64,000 nt of DNA from Lutimonas zeaxanthinifaciens (GCF_030503675.1 NZ_CP129964.1:1426001-1490000), one strand, 5' to 3'. Positions 1 through 8,309 are shown, numbered from the stretch's first letter. Made by a program: numbers and translations. Notes: generated by a model from the sequence alone, not told the origin.

Positions 1-207
1 TTCAATTTTGAGTACAACCCCTTCTTCCATTTCCTGGGGGGAGGCACCGGGATAGACCACTGAGATATTGATAAAACGAGAATCAGTCAATGGGAAAAAT
101 GACGATTTCATTGAAAATATTCCCAGGATACCAAAGAAAATTACGGCAATGATTATGACATTCACCGCGACATGATACTTTATAAAATAAGAAATAACTT
201 TTTTCAT
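1..207 (-). CDS. RND efflux permease, N-terminal part (gene runs off the left edge)
   Basis: Only the first 69 codons are present, read leftward from an ATG at 207. The visible protein begins with a short basic stretch, one hydrophobic helix (about residues 14-32) and then the periplasmic stretch FFPLTDSRFINISVVYPGAS followed by PQEMEE. This is the usual start of AcrB/CzcA-type RND permeases, where the first helix leads into the porter domain. It lies 19 bases downstream of the membrane-fusion protein gene in the same direction, so the two probably form one efflux operon headed by the MarR gene. The substrate cannot be told from this fragment. The rest of the gene is outside the window. Confidence 0.85.
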   Translation of the reverse strand, partial: MKKVISYFIKYHVAVNVIIIAVIFFGILGIFSMKSSFFPLTDSRFINISVVYPGASPQEMEEGVVLKIE

Positions 208-226
208 GATCTAAAAAGGAGCTTAA

Positions 227-1348
227 TTATTGATTGGGTTGAGAACCATAAAGTGATACCTTCATACCGGGATAGGCTCCTGGAACCGATCTGCTTAACA
301 CAGCTGTCCCATCTTCCAAACCTTTAATTACCACAGTGTTATCTGTAAAATAAACCGGGTTTACCTTAACAAGATCAATAATACTGTCTTTGTAGACATA
401 AACACTTTCGTTGTTTACCAACAGCTTTCGCTCCATTTCATAAGCATTTTCTTCAGCTTTGGCCACCAAATGCGCCTCAAGATAAATCCCTTCCTTAAGA
501 TCTTTTCCTACTAAATCAATATAAGCCTTTACCGTCTGAGATGTTTGATCCACTCTGCCGTTGACACGAGTTATTTTTCCTTTCCAGGTTTGATCCGTGT
601 CTCTACTTGTTACATCAACGGAGTTTCCTTTCTGCAATAGATCAATATATTTTGCATTTACGGCAACTTCCATTTCATATATCTTTGGATTGATAAATTC
701 ACCTAATTTTTGACCGGATCTTATCAAGGATCCCGGATTGACCATGGCATCTGTCAAAATGCCATCATAAGGAGCACGGATGGTATATTTGGTCAACCGA
801 ACTTCCATGTTTTTTACATTATAGTAAGTCGTGTAGATATTCCTGCCGGAGATAAAAAACTTCTCCTTTTCAGAACTAATTTCAGGAAGTGTTGGGGTTG
901 GCTTGTCAAAATCAAAATCTTTTAAATACTGCTCCCATTTATTATACTCTTCAGGATAATCAAGCCTTATATCAGGCATAATTGATGTAATAGAATTGTA
1001 TAAGTTACTTTTTTGAGCCTGCAAATTTGCATAATGCTCTTCACTATTCAATTTTAAGATCACTTCGCCTTTTCGATAGGAATTACCTGGTCTGAATTCT
1101 TTGGCTGTGGGCTGCAAGACCCCTTGAACTTCTGAAAAGATTTCAATCTTATTCTTGGCGACAAGATTTCCGTTTGCGGTTATTGTGATCGGAATGGTGC
1201 TGTTTTTGACCTCATCAACAAAAACTGTTTTCACGATTTTGACAGGTGCTTTGTCAGGTCTCTTATTTAGAATGCCCATGACATTTACCAGCCAAAAGGC
1301 TAAGGCGATCAATAGAATTCCAAGCGCTATATTGATATATTTTCTCAT
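227..1348 (-). CDS. RND efflux periplasmic adaptor (membrane fusion protein)
   Basis: This 373-residue protein has an N-terminal membrane anchor (about residues 5-25) followed by the split lipoyl-like barrel-sandwich of HlyD/AcrA-type adaptors. The first half lies near residues 55-80 (ANGNLVAKNKIEIFSEVQG) and the second near 187-218 (YTIRAPYDGILTDAMVNPGS). A beta-barrel follows, ending in a membrane-proximal domain. It would bridge the inner-membrane RND pump and an outer-membrane channel. The MarR gene lies 13 bases upstream and the permease begins 19 bases downstream, so an operon is likely. No outer-membrane factor gene is visible; it may lie past the left edge. The exported substrate is not indicated. 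Confidence 0.88.
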   Translation of the reverse strand: MRKYINIALGILLIALAFWLVNVMGILNKRPDKAPVKIVKTVFVDEVKNSTIPITITANGNLVAKNKIEIFSEVQGVLQPTAKEFRPGNSYRKGEVILKLNSEEHYANLQAQKSNLYNSITSIMPDIRLDYPEEYNKWEQYLKDFDFDKPTPTLPEISSEKEKFFISGRNIYTTYYNVKNMEVRLTKYTIRAPYDGILTDAMVNPGSLIRSGQKLGEFINPKIYEMEVAVNAKYIDLLQKGNSVDVTSRDTDQTWKGKITRVNGRVDQTSQTVKAYIDLVGKDLKEGIYLEAHLVAKAEENAYEMERKLLVNNESVYVYKDSIIDLVKVNPVYFTDNTVVIKGLEDGTAVLSRSVPGAYPGMKVSLYGSQPNQ

Positions 1349-1361
1349 TGTGTGATTATGA

Positions 1362-1823
1362 TTACTTGATTGATGTTTTTTTATTGATATTTTCCTGGAT
1401 TTTTTTAAGAACGTCTTGGGCTACCTCCAGATCTTTTTCCGGAATATCCTGTTGTAACTCTTTAATGATCTCTTTAAAATAGGGTAGGGAGGTTTCCCAA
1501 ACATTCTTCCCATTAGCGGTTAGAAACACGTTGTTTATACGCATATCTTCAGGAGAAACACAGCGCTTAACAAATCCTTTCTTTTCCATGGTCTGGATAA
1601 GTCTTGTCAAGGCCGTTTTTGATCTGTTTGTGATAAAAGCCAAATCATTTTGTTTCCTTCCATCGTGCTCATGAAGATGTTTTAAAACAATAAATTGTTC
1701 TTTGCTGATGTTGACCCCGTGACTTTTCATTACATCAGAAATGTAATAGTCCATATATTTGGCAGTCTTGCCAATCCATGGGATGAGGGTAACAGTATCG
1801 GTATCTTGAAAAAGTTTTGACAA
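1362..1823 (-). CDS. MarR-family transcriptional regulator
   Basis: The 153-residue protein has the MarR winged-helix layout: dimerisation helices at both ends and a central DNA-binding unit with recognition helix SKTALTRLIQTMEKKGFVKR (about residues 68-87), followed by the wing with the DxR turn SPEDMRINN. It is first in a leftward operon with the RND adaptor and permease and probably represses that operon, including itself, until a ligand binds. A near-perfect inverted repeat lies 39 bases upstream of its ATG (1862-1879), next to a -7 element at 1839-1846. The inducing ligand is unknown. Confidence 0.9.
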   Translation of the reverse strand: MSKLFQDTDTVTLIPWIGKTAKYMDYYISDVMKSHGVNISKEQFIVLKHLHEHDGRKQNDLAFITNRSKTALTRLIQTMEKKGFVKRCVSPEDMRINNVFLTANGKNVWETSLPYFKEIIKELQQDIPEKDLEVAQDVLKKIQENINKKTSIK

Positions 1824-1838
1824 ATCTTAAAATTTTGC

Positions 1839-1846
1839 CAAAAATA
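1839..1846 (-). promoter_or_regulatory. Predicted -7 element of the marR-RND operon
   Basis: The leftward strand reads TATTTTTG here, matching the Bacteroidota -7 consensus TAnnTTTG, 16 bases upstream of the marR start codon. No clear -33 TTG at the usual spacing was found. Confidence 0.5.
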
Positions 1847-1861
1847 CGAAAAGAAAAAAAT

Positions 1862-1879
1862 TAGTTGCACATGCAACTA
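1862..1879. promoter_or_regulatory. MarR operator, inverted repeat
   Basis: TAGTTGCA-ca-TGCAACTA is an inverted repeat with perfect 8-base arms and a 2-base spacer. It lies just upstream of the -7 element of the marR gene. Size, symmetry and place fit a MarR-family dimer site that would block the promoter. Autoregulation is inferred. Confidence 0.75.
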
Positions 1880-1950
1880 TGTTAATATTTTCATAAAAAA
1901 GTTGAACAAATTGAATTTCAATGAGTTAGCTTTTAAGGCGAAATAGGGTA

Positions 1951-1985
1951 TAAAAAAAAACCATTGAATTGGTATCAATGGTTTT
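1951..1985 (-). terminator. Terminator of the leftward cytochrome operon
   Basis: Arms 1957-1967 (AAAACCATTGA) and 1975-1985 (TCAATGGTTTT) pair perfectly around a 7-base loop. On the leftward strand the stem is followed by a run of T. It lies 22 bases beyond the stop of the monoheme cytochrome gene. Confidence 0.85.
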
Positions 1986-2006
1986 ATCAAATAACAGTTT
2001 TTATTT

Positions 2007-2405
2007 TTATTCAGCCAGCGTTCTCATATAATTAACAATGAGCCATCTGTCTTCATCATCAGGCATTTTTTTTGTGTATTCCGGCATGTCATCTCTACCG
2101 AATGACGTTTTGTAAAAAAGAGCCCCGTCTGTTTGAGCCTGAAATTCTTCAGAAGAGAAATCACCAAGATCTCCTTCTACATCTTCTGCTTTTTTTCCAT
2201 CCCCGTATCCTTCCTTTCCGTGGCAGGATTGACAATGCTTGGCATAAAGCGATTTCCCGATACTTAGATCTTCTTTAGGATCCGTAGGATTCTTCATATT
2301 CTGGTATTTATCAGGAACTACCCATTCTTCCTGAAATATACCACTAAAGGAAAAGAAGGCTATTGACAGAATACCTACTAACAAAATGTTTTTTAAATTT
2401 CTCAT
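2007..2405 (-). CDS. Monoheme class I cytochrome c (paralogue A)
   Basis: This 132-residue protein has an N-terminal signal sequence and then a compact class I cytochrome c domain. The heme motif CQSCH is at about residues 58-62. A likely axial methionine lies in the MPEYTKKMP segment, followed by the closing helix DRWLIVNYMRTL. It should be a small periplasmic or membrane-anchored electron shuttle. It is the last gene of the operon that includes the NrfD/PsrC-type subunit and Fe-S protein, so it may take electrons from that quinol-side module. From EEWVVP onward it differs from the product at 8657-9055 at only about eight positions, so the two are recent duplicates. Confidence 0.9.
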   Translation of the reverse strand: MRNLKNILLVGILSIAFFSFSGIFQEEWVVPDKYQNMKNPTDPKEDLSIGKSLYAKHCQSCHGKEGYGDGKKAEDVEGDLGDFSSEEFQAQTDGALFYKTSFGRDDMPEYTKKMPDDEDRWLIVNYMRTLAE

Positions 2406-2416
2406 ATTCGATGGTT

Positions 2417-3280
2417 TTAAGATTTGATTATCCTTACTAAATTAAAGAATAAATATAAAAATATTCCCCAAACTATAAAAACGAAGGAATATGTTAGAGC
2501 TAACAGGAAGATAGGAGTTTTACCTCTTGGTGACCACATGGTCCTCTGGTCAAAGGTTGATTCATCAACGATCACTGTTCCGATTGGAGCAGTAAGCTTG
2601 GCTATGACGGTTCCATAATCATCGCTTTCATTCAAAACAACTTCAAGATCAAGGTTGCCCTCAATACCTGGAATACCATCTTCCACGGCAACTTCAATCT
2701 CACCATTTTCGTCCGTAGTGGCTTCGCCAATTTTTAATGGCCTGAATAATCGATCCACCCGGACAACTAAGGGCATTTCAGATACAACACTGTCCAGCTG
2801 CGTATCAATAAGCTTTGCCTGCACATAATTGATGCTGTCCTTAACCACCCAATTAACATCGAAATCCGCATTTCTAAAACTTACATCACGCGAAGATCTT
2901 TTAAAGGAATCGTTGCCCGCAAAAGATACAGTCAGGTTATAAACTCCTAAACTGTCAGGTTTCAGATCCTGAAAATCTTTGATAATAAATTTAGCCGTTC
3001 CAGAGGCATTTGTAGTCGTTTTTCCTATTTCGATTTCCTCGTCGTCCAATTCTTGAAGAACGGTTAAATCTATATGAGATACAGCAACAGTTTGCCTGTC
3101 AATTCTTGCTGAAGCTTTAATGTTCAAATAGCTCTCACCGTCAATGACCTTAACATAATCCGCATTAACCCTGGCTTTATTCTTTTTGGTCTGCGCATTT
3201 AGATCATGGCTGCCACAAACTACAATTATTAAAATACCGACAAAAAGAGAAATGAAATATGTAAGTTTAAAATTTTTCAT
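2417..3280 (-). CDS. Ig-like repeat protein with C-terminal membrane anchor
   Basis: I do not recognise a named family. The 287-residue protein has a signal peptide (about residues 1-30), a beta-rich body of two repeats that look like bacterial Ig-like or carboxypeptidase-regulatory-like folds (each with a T-N/D-x-x-G turn: TTNASGTAKF near 90 and TTDENGEIEV near 192), and one hydrophobic helix near the C terminus (about 260-282). It would sit on the periplasmic face of the inner membrane. Its start overlaps the stop of the NrfD/PsrC-type gene by four bases and the monoheme cytochrome follows, so it is probably an accessory subunit of that complex. No cofactor motif is visible. Confidence 0.6.
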   Translation of the reverse strand: MKNFKLTYFISLFVGILIIVVCGSHDLNAQTKKNKARVNADYVKVIDGESYLNIKASARIDRQTVAVSHIDLTVLQELDDEEIEIGKTTTNASGTAKFIIKDFQDLKPDSLGVYNLTVSFAGNDSFKRSSRDVSFRNADFDVNWVVKDSINYVQAKLIDTQLDSVVSEMPLVVRVDRLFRPLKIGEATTDENGEIEVAVEDGIPGIEGNLDLEVVLNESDDYGTVIAKLTAPIGTVIVDESTFDQRTMWSPRGKTPIFLLALTYSFVFIVWGIFLYLFFNLVRIIKS

Positions 3281-4593
3281 GATTCACCAGTTTTAGCTTT
3301 ATTTTCAAGTGCTGATTCATCCATTGTCCTTTGAATTGCCACAACCGGCAAATAGCGAACCAATAAGGTAAGGATCAAAAGTGCTGTTGCTAAATTACTA
3401 CCCGTGATCAACCATTCATGCAGACTGGGGAAATAATCTCTCCATGATTCAGGTACACCCTGAATCGGTAAATAGGGGTGAAGCAAGGTTGGTGTAACGA
3501 TAATATAACGTTTCCACCATGAGGCTAAAACAACAAGCATACCTACCCAGAACATGACAACCGGTGACCTTCCTTTTTTAAACATGAGGATAATAACAGG
3601 AACAATGAGTCCACCAATGGTTACAAACCAAAAGATGGTAGAGTAGTGGCCAGTAAATAGGGTTTCCAGGTGGATTCCTTCATTGACAGTTGAGGCATAG
3701 GCGGGCATCAAATATTCATTTGCATTGAAATAAAGGTATATCAGACAGGCAAGGGCCAAAAATTTCCCCATTTTGTCAAAATGATAATCTGTGATATACT
3801 CTTCAAGCCCTTTTACTTTTCTCACCATGAAGATGGTAACTACAAGAGTTGCGACTCCAGCTACAAAGGCACCTGAAATAAAGTATGGTCCAAAATTGGT
3901 ACTGTTCCAGCCAATTCTATACGTTGAAGAAAACAACCAGGCATCAATAGTCTGTAAGATAAGACCAAGAGGCAATACCAATACGGCAATTATCTTAATT
4001 GATTTTTGTTGCAATGCTTTTTGAACCGCACTTCCTTTCCAGTTCAGGGACAGCTTTCCGTACCATTTACTCAGGCGTGGATTTGTCTTTTTATAAAATT
4101 CCTTTAAAATGGCCAGGTCAGGCAGTAAGGGAAAATAAAGTAAAAAGAAAATAGCTACTAAATAGGTTGGGATAATGATAACGTCCCAGGTTATTGGTGA
4201 CTGAAATCGAGCATAAATGATCGTATACAAGGCTCTGTCAGGCCGTCCAAGGTCAATGATGATCGTTACACCTGCCATAATTATAGCGGCAAGAGAAATA
4301 ATTTCGGCTATTCTTACCAGCGGCGTTCTCCAGGCATTCTGAGTCAATCTGAGTATGGCAACTGTAGCTGCACCAACAAAACTTGTTGCAATAAAGAAAA
4401 CGAAGTTAGATATGTAAATTCCCCATAAAGCATAGTCATTCAGGTTAGTTACCTGCAGACCAGACCTAACTTGGTCAACATAGGCAAGGAATCCGGCAAA
4501 AATGACCACTATCAATAAACCTAACCAGATTTTTTCAGCTTTGGTGAACTTTTTTGGGGCTAAATCTTGAATGAATTGTTCGCGTGATTTCAT
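3277..4593 (-). CDS. NrfD/PsrC-type integral membrane quinol-side subunit
   Basis: This 438-residue protein is mostly membrane-spanning, with roughly nine to ten hydrophobic helices. It begins with a cytoplasmic basic stretch and has the family-like segment TIIIDLGRPDRALYTIIYAR after the third helix. NrfD/PsrC proteins (also ActC/ActF of alternative complex III) exchange electrons between menaquinone and a periplasmic Fe-S partner without heme. The four-cluster Fe-S protein gene lies two bases upstream, the usual pairing, and the Ig-like anchored protein and monoheme cytochrome c follow. No molybdopterin catalytic subunit is in the operon, so the module more likely passes quinol electrons to cytochromes, or the reverse, than reduces polysulfide or nitrite itself. 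Confidence 0.88.
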   Translation of the reverse strand: MKSREQFIQDLAPKKFTKAEKIWLGLLIVVIFAGFLAYVDQVRSGLQVTNLNDYALWGIYISNFVFFIATSFVGAATVAILRLTQNAWRTPLVRIAEIISLAAIIMAGVTIIIDLGRPDRALYTIIYARFQSPITWDVIIIPTYLVAIFFLLYFPLLPDLAILKEFYKKTNPRLSKWYGKLSLNWKGSAVQKALQQKSIKIIAVLVLPLGLILQTIDAWLFSSTYRIGWNSTNFGPYFISGAFVAGVATLVVTIFMVRKVKGLEEYITDYHFDKMGKFLALACLIYLYFNANEYLMPAYASTVNEGIHLETLFTGHYSTIFWFVTIGGLIVPVIILMFKKGRSPVVMFWVGMLVVLASWWKRYIIVTPTLLHPYLPIQGVPESWRDYFPSLHEWLITGSNLATALLILTLLVRYLPVVAIQRTMDESALENKAKTGES

Positions 4594-4595
4594 AA

Positions 4596-5567
4596 TTATT
4601 CAGGTTTTGCTACAGATTCATATTCAGTGTAATTTTCAAGACCATCGTTAAAGTCTACCAATCTGTCAGTCGGAGGCAGATAATAAACACTTGGTTCTGT
4701 TCCCAGCGCTTCCATATAACGGTAACCCGCTTTATCTTCAAGGAGTTTACTCAATCTTAGTGATTCATCTCCATTGGTTACCGTATCTTCGTATTTATCA
4801 CCAAAATAGAATACACCATTTGGGCACGCTGTAACACAATGAGGTAATTCATTATTTTTTATGGCATGTGGACAAAAATCACATTTATCAACCGTTCCCA
4901 TTTTACTTGGCTTACCAGCATGTTCAGGAGTTGGCGTGTGATGAGACATATCCATATCCACATAAATTTCACCCTGATCAGGTTCACTCCAGTTGAATAC
5001 TCTTATTGAATAGGGGCAGGCGGCCATGCAGAAACGGCAGCCTATACATCGTTCATTATCGATCAATACAAGGCCATCCTTCCGTTTAAAGGTGGCGTCC
5101 ACCGGGCAAACTGTTACACAGGCAGGCTGGTCACAATGCTGGCAGGTAACCGGCATCCAGTAAGGTGCTGTATCTTTTGACTCCTGCATATTATAAACCT
5201 TGATCCAGGCGTTGTCTCCGGTAACGTAATGATGCTTGTTACATGCACTTTGACAGGCTAAAGCGTTTTTACACTTTGCGAGATCAACCACCATAACAAA
5301 TTTACGATTGGGCATTCCTTCTCTGACATTGTATTTTTTGTCATGATCAGAGGAATGCTCAACAGGAGTAACATCCGTGGAATCTACCTGGATGATATCA
5401 CCATTGGTATTCATCAGTTCCATTTTGGAACCTGAATCGTGATTTGGAGTTGCGTTAAGCTTGGAAGCTACTTTTGATATTCCAAAACCACTCAAAGCGG
5501 TAATGAATCCAAGCTTTAATCCTTTATCAAGAAATTTTCTGCGTGTATTTTTGTTCTCTTTCCCCAT
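4596..5567 (-). CDS. Tat-exported four-cluster ferredoxin-like subunit (NrfC/PsrB/ActB type)
   Basis: The 323-residue protein starts with a twin-arginine signal (NTRRKFLDKG) and carries four Cys clusters: C99, C105, C109; C142, C145, C150, C154; C174, C177, C180, C184; and C229, C232, C244, C248. That is 15 cysteines, one short of four [4Fe-4S] centres, so one site may be [3Fe-4S] or use another ligand. ActB-type proteins contain a [3Fe-4S] centre as well. It would sit on the periplasmic side as electron partner of the NrfD/PsrC-type protein encoded just downstream. The lack of a catalytic molybdoenzyme subunit suggests a role in quinol-cytochrome electron transfer. Confidence 0.9.
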   Translation of the reverse strand: MGKENKNTRRKFLDKGLKLGFITALSGFGISKVASKLNATPNHDSGSKMELMNTNGDIIQVDSTDVTPVEHSSDHDKKYNVREGMPNRKFVMVVDLAKCKNALACQSACNKHHYVTGDNAWIKVYNMQESKDTAPYWMPVTCQHCDQPACVTVCPVDATFKRKDGLVLIDNERCIGCRFCMAACPYSIRVFNWSEPDQGEIYVDMDMSHHTPTPEHAGKPSKMGTVDKCDFCPHAIKNNELPHCVTACPNGVFYFGDKYEDTVTNGDESLRLSKLLEDKAGYRYMEALGTEPSVYYLPPTDRLVDFNDGLENYTEYESVAKPE

Positions 5568-5584
5568 GATTTAGAACTTTTGAT

Positions 5585-5833
5585 TTAAAGCTTTTTACCA
5601 AGCCAGCTCATAAAACCTTTATTTGATATCTTTTTCTCCAAAACCTTGGCGTTTTTGAGACTGCTCTTTTTAACTTTAACAGGAGTTCCATCTGGTTTGA
5701 TCAGGATCTCAAAGGACTCATCTTCGATATTTTCTGACTCTAAAACTTTCGCCTTTCCCATAAAGGGCAGCAGGAAACTACTGCCCAATATTGGTAAGAC
5801 ACTTCTTCTTGTAAATTTATTTTTTCGTCCCAT
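5585..5833 (-). CDS. Small Tat-signal protein of unknown function
   Basis: I do not recognise this 82-residue product. It begins with a twin-arginine signal-like segment (KFTRRSVLPILGSSFLLPFM) and then has only about 50 residues, rich in lysine, including a KPDGTPVKVKK stretch and an amphipathic C terminus with two tryptophan-containing turns. It lies 17 bases upstream of the Fe-S subunit, in the same direction and inside the operon. It may be a small assembly or anchoring subunit of the quinol-side complex. Residual remains of a larger Tat-exported subunit are another possibility. No cofactor motif is visible. Confidence 0.65.
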   Translation of the reverse strand: MGRKNKFTRRSVLPILGSSFLLPFMGKAKVLESENIEDESFEILIKPDGTPVKVKKSSLKNAKVLEKKISNKGFMSWLGKKL

Positions 5834-5853
5834 GATCAGTACTTTCTTTGGTT

Positions 5854-6783
5854 TTAGAAATTATAGATCCTTGTTATGTTGAAGCCAAGCAGGATATCAC
5901 CATTAAAGAAATCATTTTTGTTCCATACATAGTTTTCCTGGTTAACAATTCCCCATTGATTGCTTATGAAAACCTGAAACGCATGTCCGGATGTACCGAA
6001 TTCAAATCCAAGACTTATTCCCGGGTGATTTGTATAACGGGTCTCTTTGATCATTTCACCATCTGCATTTGGTTTATCACTCACATCAAACTGAGTGAGA
6101 GGCTGGCTATAATCAAATAGGATAGATGTTTGAGGAGATATTTTATAGCGTCCTCCAATGGCTATGGCAAATCTGTCATTTTGCATACCATCATAAACAG
6201 CATTATAATGCGAAACACTTGGTGCGATTTGCAACGATAATTCAGGACTAAATCTTTTTGCAAGAATCAACTGGTGAAAGTAAGACAATCTGTCCTGCGC
6301 GTAATTGATCGGAGGTGTTTGACCTGCTGATTGTTTTCGAGCATCATATGCTATGTTTCCGTAATAAGTAAGGCTTACCGGCATTTTATTCGATCTGGTT
6401 TGACGAAGAATAGCCACTTTCGCATTAAAATCCTGGTACCTTCTGTTTTTCGTAGTACCAAATCCAAGAGTAACTCTTTCATGAACGCCATAAGAGGCTG
6501 CAATTCGAATGTTTGCGGCTCCCCAAATTCCATAAAAATCCTCCCATCCACTCTCAGTGGCATTAAAGGTTCCAAACCGGTGCTGCATCATTACTTCCAA
6601 AGCATTCTTGTTCAACACTACATTGGTTTGATTATCGATTATATAAGAGCTTTCAAATGCCGCTCTTTCTAATTTTTCCTGTTTTTTAACAATAGTATCT
6701 GTTACCTGCTCATCTGATGATTGAGCCATTCCCATTAAAGGTACCAGTAAGAGAACCATTAGTATGTTTAATATATTTTTCAT
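5854..6783 (-). CDS. DUF5777-like outer-membrane beta-barrel protein
   Basis: The 309-residue protein has a signal peptide (to about residue 20) and alternating beta-strand segments typical of a small outer-membrane barrel, ending in NITRIYNF with a terminal phenylalanine. Segments HRFGTF, GVHERVTLGFGTTKNRR and MPVSLTYYGNIAYD match what I remember of Bacteroidota DUF5777 proteins, which often sit beside c-type cytochrome genes. It lies between the monoheme lipoprotein and the small Tat protein in the operon. It might help electrons or small molecules cross the outer membrane near the cytochromes, but that is inference. No heme motif is present. Confidence 0.75.
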   Translation of the reverse strand: MKNILNILMVLLLVPLMGMAQSSDEQVTDTIVKKQEKLERAAFESSYIIDNQTNVVLNKNALEVMMQHRFGTFNATESGWEDFYGIWGAANIRIAASYGVHERVTLGFGTTKNRRYQDFNAKVAILRQTRSNKMPVSLTYYGNIAYDARKQSAGQTPPINYAQDRLSYFHQLILAKRFSPELSLQIAPSVSHYNAVYDGMQNDRFAIAIGGRYKISPQTSILFDYSQPLTQFDVSDKPNADGEMIKETRYTNHPGISLGFEFGTSGHAFQVFISNQWGIVNQENYVWNKNDFFNGDILLGFNITRIYNF

Positions 6784-6800
6784 ATCTGTAATCTTAATGG

Positions 6801-7178
6801 TTAATTATCTAATGCACCCTGATCGATCCAATCCTTAACTAATTGTCTGTTGTAGTCTGGCCAAGGTCCATTTGGTTTTGGAGGCATTAGAGATACTCCG
6901 GTTCCTTCAAACAATGAAAGGTACAGGGTGCTTTCTTCTGCGTTACCAGGAATTACGAATCCTCCGTTCAGGAGACTTTCGTAAGAATTGTCAGGTCTAA
7001 GGTCGGGCGCAACATTTCCACTATGACACTCAACGCAATCGCTGTTCCAAAGGGGTTGAATATTGTCTTTGTACGATACTACCTCGGGTACGCTGGCCTC
7101 CGGATACGTGTCATAATAACACGATGTGAAGGACAAACCAATACCAAATAGTATTAGTATTTTTATTGTTTTTTTCAT
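6801..7178 (-). CDS. Monoheme cytochrome c lipoprotein
   Basis: This 125-residue protein has a lipoprotein signal with lipobox FTSC (cysteine near residue 20) and one heme motif CVECH followed by SGNVAPDLRP. The later segment ends in MPPKPNGPWPDYNRQLVKDW. The layout resembles small cytochrome-like domains of the planctomycete-cytochrome type, where a motif like LMPP supplies the distal ligand. It would be anchored to a membrane facing the periplasm or cell surface. It sits between the hexaheme lipoprotein and the DUF5777-like barrel in the leftward operon, and probably relays electrons between them. The partner is not proven by sequence. Confidence 0.85.
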   Translation of the reverse strand: MKKTIKILILFGIGLSFTSCYYDTYPEASVPEVVSYKDNIQPLWNSDCVECHSGNVAPDLRPDNSYESLLNGGFVIPGNAEESTLYLSLFEGTGVSLMPPKPNGPWPDYNRQLVKDWIDQGALDN

Positions 7179-7201
7179 GCCTATATATTTATGTAAAAAT
7201 C

Positions 7202-7261
7202 TTAAGGAGGTTAAGGAGGTCTTTTTAAAAGTGGGGATGGATCATCCATCCGCACTTTTAA
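7202..7261 (-). other. Intercistronic hairpin in the cytochrome operon
   Basis: Between the hexaheme and monoheme lipoprotein genes, 7225-7261 folds into a hairpin of about 18 base pairs with one mismatch (arms TTAAAAGTG and CACTTTTAA outside, GGATGGAT and ATCCATCC inside, single-base loop). No T run follows on the leftward strand, so it is probably an mRNA-processing or stability element or a weak terminator. It may let the hexaheme gene be made in larger amount than the genes below it. A 9-base direct repeat lies beside it at 7202-7219. Confidence 0.55.
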
Positions 7262-7271
7262 GAAATACCGA

Positions 7272-8309
7272 TTAATTACCGTTTAAAGCTTCGATAGAGT
7301 TTTTGACGAGTGCCCTTGCATATTTAGGGTTATGAAGACCATTGCTGTGATCATAATAGATCATACGGTAATTCCAAAGTGCCGAGGCTGGAATTAAATC
7401 ATATATTCCCGCAACCGGGCTCCCACTTTCAGTCAGTAATCCTTCTGCGATTAGAAGATTCTTTAAAGTTTCTATGTCTTCTGCCAGGAAGTCATAACTA
7501 GGAATACCGTTTGAATGGCATGTTACACAAGAAGTTTCTGTTGGGATCTTTGTATGGAGACCATCAACATTACCCGTGCTTTCTCCCATATGACATGAAG
7601 TACAACTTGAACCCCTTCTATGCGCTGCAGATGCTGGCTCTTCATATGGTAACGATCCCGCCACTTCTGCTCCTTGAATTCCTTCCAGAAGTGTAGACTG
7701 TGCTCCATAGTGTGGTCCAAATCGACTATTTACTACGATTTTACCATCTGCATTTGGAAGCGGGAATACGGACCTTGGTTGATGGCAAGTCGTACATGTG
7801 TGACTTGATCTTTCGTCTCCATAATCAATGGTATAAGATTCGTCTGCACCCAATGTCACTGGTCTTAATACTCTTAATGCATAATCAAAGCCATCATTTT
7901 CAAAATCAAAAGTAGTATGTTTTCCATGACAAGTATTACAACTAATAGTCTGAGTTCCGGCATAAACGGGACGATCACCGCTCAAAGGTGCTCCTTTTTC
8001 CGCCCAGTCAATAAATCCGTCACTTGTGTGGCAACCTGTACAGGAATTTCTGTTCGCATATTGTGAAAGAGGTGGTTGATCATCTTCCCAAACTGCAATA
8101 GTTTCATTGTAATGCCCTGAGAACAGATAAGAAGCATGAACTTCTTCTGCTTTTGCTACGTTGTGACATGCGGCACATTCAGCTGTTCCGCTGGCTCCGT
8201 CTGCACCATCCATTCCGTCTTCACCTGGAATAGGGTCTGTTGTACACTGGACAAGAAATAAACTTGTCGATAAGATTAATAAGAGATTTATCAGCTTTAA
8301 ATTTTTCAT
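7272..8309 (-). CDS. Hexaheme c-type cytochrome lipoprotein
   Basis: This 345-residue protein has a lipobox (FLVQC, cysteine near residue 22) followed by a short collagen-like run of GxD/Gxx triplets, then six CxxCH motifs: CAACH, CTGCH, CNTCH, CTTCH, CTSCH and CVTCH. Extra histidines (HASYLFSGHY, KHTTF, HYGAQS, AAHRRG) could be distal ligands for bis-His hemes. It is the first gene of the leftward operon and has its own FNR-like promoter at 8345-8388. As a lipid-anchored multiheme protein it may pass electrons between the quinol-side module and the outer membrane. Whether it faces the periplasm or the outside is not visible; no clear surface-export signal follows the lipid cysteine. Confidence 0.88.
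   Translation of the reverse strand: MKNLKLINLLLILSTSLFLVQCTTDPIPGEDGMDGADGASGTAECAACHNVAKAEEVHASYLFSGHYNETIAVWEDDQPPLSQYANRNSCTGCHTSDGFIDWAEKGAPLSGDRPVYAGTQTISCNTCHGKHTTFDFENDGFDYALRVLRPVTLGADESYTIDYGDERSSHTCTTCHQPRSVFPLPNADGKIVVNSRFGPHYGAQSTLLEGIQGAEVAGSLPYEEPASAAHRRGSSCTSCHMGESTGNVDGLHTKIPTETSCVTCHSNGIPSYDFLAEDIETLKNLLIAEGLLTESGSPVAGIYDLIPASALWNYRMIYYDHSNGLHNPKYARALVKNSIEALNGN

Noticed and set aside
3277-5567. Polysulfide, nitrite or DMSO reductase
   Set aside because: The membrane and Fe-S subunits belong to families used in such enzymes, but no molybdopterin or NrfA-type catalytic subunit is present in the operon.
7202-7219. Tandem TTAAGGAGG TTAAGGAGG, a strong Shine-Dalgarno-like sequence
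   Set aside because: It is on the rightward strand while all nearby genes are leftward, no start codon follows in a credible frame, and Bacteroidota rarely use such sites. Kept only as a short direct repeat.
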